Origin: a virus
IMG/VR virus record: IMGVR_UViG_3300032516_000020
Location: 1-62,871 of that record
DNA length: 62,871 bases
Reading direction: 5' to 3' (one strand)
Positions 57,414 through 62,871 of this stretch are shown here, in pieces (positions within the stretch are counted from its first letter, which is position 1; each line of letters starts with the position of its first letter). The notes beneath the pieces are model-generated. The model was not told where the DNA came from. It saw only the letters and a program-made list of their open reading frames with translations, and did no database searches. Both the position numbers and the translations under genes were made by a program.

Positions 57414-58379
57414 ATGAGCTACTACTATAAATATAATTTCACAACGCCTGAGATAGTTTATTCCACAGTAAAAGAGGAATTAAAAAGCTATTTTGATACA
57501 GGAGCAATTGATGATCTTTTGTTCCCAACCTATCTTGACAAGTGTCTCAGGAAGTTAGGAAGAACAACGTATGTCATAGCTGAAACTGCTCTGTTTATAG
57601 AAGACTTTCAATGTAGGCTTCCAGATAACTTTTATGCTGTAAGAGAAGCATGGATGTGTTCTGAAATTCCAGGCAATCCATATCAAGGTGCAAGTTCATT
57701 CTATTCCCAAGCTCTTACACAGACAACTATACAAGTGAGTCCTGTAATATCAAACCAAGTGGCTTGTAATAGTAATTGTCCTCCTAATAATTGTACATGT
57801 ATGCCAGAACTTATTCAGGCTGTGTATAAAACAAATCAACAGATCCCAAGGTCTTACAAAAAACAATATCTCCTGAAACCAGGAAATATTTCTGTTAGAC
57901 AACATTGTAATGTAGATTATACAAATAATTGGAGCTTTGCACAACAAGGTGTTCCTGTTAATGAGTTTACACCAGGATCAGCATCTCTTGACTCATTTGA
58001 TATTAGAGATAATAAGTTTGTTACAAATTTTAGAAATGGTATAGTTCATTTAGTTTTCTATGCTACAGAGTATGATAATGGTGGGAATCAAATGATTCCA
58101 GATAACTATCGTATCAGAGAATATATTGAAGCTTTCATTAAGTTTAAAATGTTTGAAACACTAACAAACCAAACAAATGATGAAACCTTTCAACAGCTAC
58201 AACAAAAGCTTGTATATCACAAGCAATTGTCTGAAGAAGCATTCATCATGGCAGATATTGAAATTAAGAAACAAGACGCATATGCTAAACAGAGAAGGAT
58301 CAAGAATGATCTAAACAGATTTAACATGTACGAATTACCAAATAGAACAAACAGATATGGCTGGAGAAGAAACAACTAA
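57414..58379 (+). CDS. Head-tail adaptor (tail tubular A-like) candidate
   Basis: 321 residues. Contains IETALFIEDFQCRLPDNFYA-like segment (VIAETALFIEDFQCRLPDNF), in which a helix then LPDNF is typical of tail-adaptor/tubular proteins; CPPNNCTCMP makes a Cys loop. Ends in a long charged helix (IKKQDAYAKQRRIKNDLNRF). It overlaps the giant tail ORF start by 23 nt. Family call is by pattern and context. Confidence 0.55.
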   Translation: MSYYYKYNFTTPEIVYSTVKEELKSYFDTGAIDDLLFPTYLDKCLRKLGRTTYVIAETALFIEDFQCRLPDNFYAVREAWMCSEIPGNPYQGASSFYSQALTQTTIQVSPVISNQVACNSNCPPNNCTCMPELIQAVYKTNQQIPRSYKKQYLLKPGNISVRQHCNVDYTNNWSFAQQGVPVNEFTPGSASLDSFDIRDNKFVTNFRNGIVHLVFYATEYDNGGNQMIPDNYRIREYIEAFIKFKMFETLTNQTNDETFQQLQQKLVYHKQLSEEAFIMADIEIKKQDAYAKQRRIKNDLNRFNMYELPNRTNRYGWRRNN

Positions 58380-61300
58380 TCAGGGAAATAACATAAACCC
58401 AGAGTATAACGTAGGTAGACTTGGCCTTAATATGGATCAATCTGTTAATCAGATTCCAAAGGGCACGTTATCTTATGCACTGAACGCTGCTGTTGAGAAC
58501 TTTGATGCTAATTCTGTCAACTATCAGAATGAGCCAGGTAATGAGTTTTGTCTAAACTTTCCTACAGGGTATCATCTTATAGGAGAGCATTTTATAAATG
58601 AAAAGAGTAAGCATGTATTCTTCTTAGCAAATCCTGATTCAGAAGAATCTGAGATTGGTTATATGGATAATACTGATTGTGTCTATCGCACATTTGTAAA
58701 TGCTAAGTGTTTAAACTTTAATATAAAAAATCCAATACATAAAGTTGTTCATAAAATATCAAACTGTACTACAGAGATATATTGGACAGATGGATTAAAT
58801 CCTAGAAGATATGTTGATCTTGAGGACATAACAAAAATATATACAGTTACTCCTGGTACAGATGTTTGTGATAATCAGCGACTACCTATAATTGATTGTA
58901 ATAAATTTAAAATACAACCCAACTTTGAAATCCCTGAACTTAGTATTGTAGATGTTAGAAATGGTGGAGACCTAACAGCAGGAACCTATCAGTTTGCAAT
59001 ACAATATTGTGATTCCTTAGGAACAGGATATACATCATATTATTCTGTAACAAACCCTACACCAATATTTGATCCTAATAAAGTAACACTTGATTTTAAT
59101 TATCAAGTGGGTAAGTCTATTGTGGTGAACATCAATAACATAGACATAACAGGATATTTTCAATTTTTTAATGTTGCTGTAATTAAAACAGTGAATAATA
59201 TAAGTTCTGTAGAACTAGTTGGAACATATTTTATAGACAGAGTTACAAAAGAAATCATCTACACAGGTCAGAATGTAACACAGATAAGGCTTACAATAGA
59301 TGATATATTTGAAAAGTTTCCTTACTATGATGTAGCTCAAGATATTACAGCTGTACAGGATATTCTTGTATGGGATAATCTTACATCTGCTGAAAGAATA
59401 AATTATCAACAAATAGCAAATAGAATAACTCTTCAATGGCAGAGTTATAGAATTCCAAATACAGAAACATACGCTGATGAATTAAACGCAACTAATCTTC
59501 GTGGGTACATGCGTGATGAGGTTTATGCATTTGAAATAGTCTTTCTCCTAAGGAATGGTAAACAAACAGATGGCTTTCATATTCCTAGTAGAGCAGTAAA
59601 TCCTCAAGATGTTGTTCTTGTTGATGAGACAAATCAAGACTTTATAGGAGAACCTGAAACAACAGTTGGTAACTTAGGCTATAGTCCTTATTGGAAAATA
59701 TATAACACAGCATACAAAGTTGCAGATGCTCCAGGTAAAACAGGACTATCTTCTTACAAAGGAGACTGGGAATATGGTGAGTTTGCATATTGGGAATCAA
59801 CAGAAACCTATCCTTGCAATGAGGAAGTTTGGGGTGATCTTTCAAACCAACCAATCAGACATCACAAGTTTCCTGATGTTCTCGTAAGTCCTATATTTGA
59901 AAGTCCTACAATAGCAATTGATGGTAATGGAAAGTATGCTCCTGTAACACAAAAAGATGCCATCTATCCACTTGGTGTAAAACTTGACGTTGCTCAAGTG
60001 CTTACATTAATACAGCAATCAAATCTAACAGCTGATCAAAAGGCAGAAGTTGTAGCATTTAAAATAGTGAGAGGTGATCGTGGCACAAACAAGTCTGTAA
60101 TTGCAAAAGGTATATTGAGGAATGTAGGAAAGTATAGTAGAGAAGGAACAGACTATTACTATCCAAACTATCCATACAATGATCTTAGACCAGATCCATT
60201 TATCAATGATGCAAGTAATGCGTACACCACTGCATTCATCTCAGGACTAAATGCAAGCATTACGTGTAGAAGTTTTACAATCACAGCTAAGACAGACTCT
60301 GTAATTGAATATCAAAGTTGTGCAACAACATTAACAGATACAATAGAAGTTAAAGCTGGTGAGGTAAAAGAAGTGTGTTCTTTTGATTTTCCAAAACCAA
60401 AAATTATATCAGGACAAGCTTTTATAACATGCAATACATATAAAAGATATAGTATCTATGCACGGGGAGGAGAGTTTAATATTACATGGCCTCATATTCC
60501 TGGAGTTAACAACTGGCCTTATTTTAGACCAATAGGAACGAATCAAGCAGATCCTGATAATTATCCTTATGGGGCACCACCATTAGGATACTCTTCTTGG
60601 GAGTTATATTGTATTGATAATCCAGGTAACACTGCTTGTGCATCTTGTTTAAATCCAAATGCTACATGGAATCCTGGATGGCCTACAGAGTTTTGGTATT
60701 CTCATTATTGTGGAAGATATGATGCTAGAGATTGTGGGTATACTTGGTATGTAGATTCTATTGTTCCTCCTGTATGGAATGGTGTAGGCTATACTAGTTT
60801 TATAATAAAAGAAGTAGCATCCTTTAATAAAGGTAATTGTACACCAAACCCTTTAGATGGGTTTAAATTTCCTGAGGCTGCATATAGACTTGTATTTAAT
60901 TCTCCTGAAACATCATTTGGACAACCATTCCTTGGAAATATTCTAAGACTTGAGAATGTAATGTATGGAGCTGGTCATGCTCATTTTGTACAAGTAAAAG
61001 GTAATGCAAACTATAAACTTCTTACAGCTGAGGCTCAAGGAGATGCTCTTGATTCATCACTTAATCTTGCAAATATTACAGGAACATTTGATCCTGCAGC
61101 TATGTTTGTTGCCTACCAAGCATATCTAACAATATATGTAAATGGTATCACAAGAAGAAACTATGCATATTCATTCAACTCTATTGCTGGGTATGATTAT
61201 TCTTCAATTATAGCAAATGGTCTTGGTGTAAAACAAAGAGAGATAGATCTTACACAATATCTTATTCCTGTTGTACAAAATGTTGGAGATGATCATAGTA

Positions 61301-62871
61301 TAAATAACTGGTATAGAGAATCCTCTGTATACATTAAAACTAATAGTAACACAGATACATATGATGTTCCATATATAGTTTATGAGATTTGTAACAATTC
61401 AATATTCCCTCTTAATAATTTAAGAGTTCAAATAACAGATCCAGCTACAGGAGTGACAATAGTTACTATTCCTGGTGCAAGCACTTGTATAAATTATAAC
61501 TCAACAACCTACCCTGTTCGTATTTCTGGTCCTTCAACCTATACAATTACAGCATTAGGTAATGGTGTACAGCCTGTAGCTTTAACAAGATCAGCTCTAC
61601 CTTTTCCAAGTAATACACCAAGTCTTTCTCCTGGAGGAGTTAGTCTTATAGAGGATGATACAAGATTTATTCTTTCTGATGCCACAAGAGGTGGTGATTG
61701 TAATAAGCCTCAGAAGGAACTAGATACAAAAGTGGTTGCATACTATGCATCTATGAAGAATGATTTTGTTAATCAGTGGGGACAGATGTATTCATATGAT
61801 ACTATCGACACAGGATTTCAAAGAAATATTGATCTTCAAAAAGCATTAAATCCATATGCTCAAGGAACTGTAACAGTGTTTGGTGGAGATACATTTATTA
61901 ATAAGTTTGCATTCAAAACAAAGCTTCCATTCTTTATAGATAACAGAGTGAATGCTCCTGATGATTCAGATATATTCTACGATGAGATTGGTAATGTTGC
62001 CTATCCTACATACTGGCACTCTGCAAGATCTGTACTAGGAAATTACTTTGCTGGAAATGTAGTTGGTACTAGTGATGTAGACATGACAAATATGATCTCT
62101 ATAAAAGCTCATAATTTTGATTGTCCTAATAGCCAAACTCCTAAAGCAAACAATCCTGGAAGAACTTATTATGATGGTAAGTTTTATCTATTTGCTTATG
62201 GTGTTCCATCATTCTATTGTGAGAGTGTAGTGAACGTAGATCTTCGTCAAGCATTTAATAATAGAGAAGGAGAATTCTGGCCTCATGTAAGCACAAGTAT
62301 TCCTGATGATTGGTTCCAAGAGAATTTTGTAACTATTGCTCAGGATAATACATACTATTATAATGTTACATTCTCTAAACAGAATAGAGAAAACTATTTC
62401 TCACATCTACCTGTAGATTGGGAAAAGAAACTTTGTTACACTTATTATCCATTCAGAGCTATATATTCTGATATGCAAATAGACATTGTAACAAATCAAA
62501 CAAACAACTGGTTGATTTATCGTCCAGTGTCTTATTTTGATTTTCCTCAGAACTATGGTAAGCTTACATCATTAGATGGTGTTCAGAATAAAGAGATTCT
62601 TGCAAGGTTTGAGAACAAGACACTTCTATACAATCAGTTGATAACAATTGATACAAGTAATCCAAAAGCTGCATACATAGGAAACAGTAAATTATTTGAA
62701 GGAGCTCCTCCTGTAGATTTTGCAGATACAGACCTTGGCTACATAGGATGTCAGAACAAGATGTTATTAAAGATTCCACAAGGACAAGTTACAGTTGATG
62801 CTAAAAGAGGACAAATATTTCTTTTAACAGGACAAGGTGCAAAAGATCTTTCTGCATTTGGTTCAGGATTG
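58357..62871 (+). CDS. Giant tail protein (tail stabilisation/hub type), incomplete at window end
   Basis: ATG at 58357 opens an uninterrupted frame of 1505 codons to the window edge, without a stop; codon positions 58381, 58441 and so on are in phase. Contains NVGRLGLNMDQSVNQI near the start, then WTDGLNPRRYVDLE and Ig-like strands (TAGTYQFAIQYCDSLG). Long beta-rich modules with Asn/Tyr/Thr suggest a large virion protein. crAss-like phages have a very large tail stabilisation or hub protein next to the adaptor gene; identity is inferred from size and place. Stop lies outside. Confidence 0.75.
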   Translation, partial: MAGEETTNQGNNINPEYNVGRLGLNMDQSVNQIPKGTLSYALNAAVENFDANSVNYQNEPGNEFCLNFPTGYHLIGEHFINEKSKHVFFLANPDSEESEIGYMDNTDCVYRTFVNAKCLNFNIKNPIHKVVHKISNCTTEIYWTDGLNPRRYVDLEDITKIYTVTPGTDVCDNQRLPIIDCNKFKIQPNFEIPELSIVDVRNGGDLTAGTYQFAIQYCDSLGTGYTSYYSVTNPTPIFDPNKVTLDFNYQVGKSIVVNINNIDITGYFQFFNVAVIKTVNNISSVELVGTYFIDRVTKEIIYTGQNVTQIRLTIDDIFEKFPYYDVAQDITAVQDILVWDNLTSAERINYQQIANRITLQWQSYRIPNTETYADELNATNLRGYMRDEVYAFEIVFLLRNGKQTDGFHIPSRAVNPQDVVLVDETNQDFIGEPETTVGNLGYSPYWKIYNTAYKVADAPGKTGLSSYKGDWEYGEFAYWESTETYPCNEEVWGDLSNQPIRHHKFPDVLVSPIFESPTIAIDGNGKYAPVTQKDAIYPLGVKLDVAQVLTLIQQSNLTADQKAEVVAFKIVRGDRGTNKSVIAKGILRNVGKYSREGTDYYYPNYPYNDLRPDPFINDASNAYTTAFISGLNASITCRSFTITAKTDSVIEYQSCATTLTDTIEVKAGEVKEVCSFDFPKPKIISGQAFITCNTYKRYSIYARGGEFNITWPHIPGVNNWPYFRPIGTNQADPDNYPYGAPPLGYSSWELYCIDNPGNTACASCLNPNATWNPGWPTEFWYSHYCGRYDARDCGYTWYVDSIVPPVWNGVGYTSFIIKEVASFNKGNCTPNPLDGFKFPEAAYRLVFNSPETSFGQPFLGNILRLENVMYGAGHAHFVQVKGNANYKLLTAEAQGDALDSSLNLANITGTFDPAAMFVAYQAYLTIYVNGITRRNYAYSFNSIAGYDYSSIIANGLGVKQREIDLTQYLIPVVQNVGDDHSINNWYRESSVYIKTNSNTDTYDVPYIVYEICNNSIFPLNNLRVQITDPATGVTIVTIPGASTCINYNSTTYPVRISGPSTYTITALGNGVQPVALTRSALPFPSNTPSLSPGGVSLIEDDTRFILSDATRGGDCNKPQKELDTKVVAYYASMKNDFVNQWGQMYSYDTIDTGFQRNIDLQKALNPYAQGTVTVFGGDTFINKFAFKTKLPFFIDNRVNAPDDSDIFYDEIGNVAYPTYWHSARSVLGNYFAGNVVGTSDVDMTNMISIKAHNFDCPNSQTPKANNPGRTYYDGKFYLFAYGVPSFYCESVVNVDLRQAFNNREGEFWPHVSTSIPDDWFQENFVTIAQDNTYYYNVTFSKQNRENYFSHLPVDWEKKLCYTYYPFRAIYSDMQIDIVTNQTNNWLIYRPVSYFDFPQNYGKLTSLDGVQNKEILARFENKTLLYNQLITIDTSNPKAAYIGNSKLFEGAPPVDFADTDLGYIGCQNKMLLKIPQGQVTVDAKRGQIFLLTGQGAKDLSAFGSGL

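Noticed and set aside
1-62871. tRNA genes, CRISPR array, diversity-generating retroelement, integrase
   Set aside because: No cloverleaf with acceptor and T-arm signals, no regularly spaced identical repeats of CRISPR size, no reverse transcriptase motif and no recombinase signature were found by reading; a formal tool search could still reveal degenerate cases.

Overview
The window looks like part of a virulent, crAss-like (Crassvirales-type) tailed phage genome, about 100 kb class, infecting a host of the phylum Bacteroidota. This is inference from four observations. (1) Gene content and order: small zinc and HU/IHF-like proteins, large terminase, portal, scaffold, major capsid, fibre proteins, ring/adaptor proteins and a giant tail ORF on one strand; on the other, a replication set with family B polymerase, DnaG-like primase, DnaB-like helicase, SF2 helicase, PD-(D/E)XK nuclease, UDG and dUTPase. 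(2) AT-rich DNA with A-rich translation leaders in place of Shine-Dalgarno sites. (3) Promoters of the Bacteroidota type, TTTG-N19-21-TAnnTTTR. (4) A signal peptide ending in YAQ, typical of Flavobacteriia/Bacteroidia. No integrase, repressor, tRNA, CRISPR array or reverse transcriptase was seen.

Layout. Positions 1-1272 carry the end of a rightward unit (two basic proteins and a glycosyltransferase). A perfect bidirectional terminator at 1271-1294 separates it from a convergent leftward arm. This leftward (-) arm, about 35.8 to 1.3 kb, holds replication, nucleotide metabolism, recombination and host-takeover genes: many small accessory and membrane proteins (27-35.8 kb), PolB, replication initiator/loader, DnaB helicase, SF2 helicase, AAA ATPase, SSB-like protein, primase, DUF932 protein, UDG homologue, an rIIA-rIIB pair, PD-(D/E)XK nuclease, class II ribonucleotide reductase, RecA, dUTPase and PhoH. 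Four HNH/endonuclease VII-type genes are interspersed. From about 36.0 kb a rightward (+) arm carries virion genes, beginning with regulatory and small zinc proteins, then packaging (TerL), portal, an SPFH/band-7 protein, scaffold, capsid, fibres, a phosphoesterase, adaptors and a giant tail protein still open at the window end. The region 35.8-36.0 kb is the divergent control region. If the source molecule is circular or permuted, the start of the window is the far end of the late arm.

Transcription signals are unusually readable. At least fourteen intrinsic terminator hairpins and five promoter candidates divide the arms into units. One unit (promoter 30155-30187, gene 29656-30135, terminator 29583-29606) encodes an outer-membrane beta-barrel protein and looks like an autonomous moron.

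The most unusual non-coding signals are a pseudoknotted RNA candidate at 34464-34599, an iteron-plus-hairpin cluster at 28338-28503, and GC-rich paired elements in the divergent region. All genes shorter than 60 codons listed here were read directly from the sequence. The only stretch above 300 bases without a longer gene, 32175-32633, holds two short signal-peptide genes, a small structured element and a terminator.
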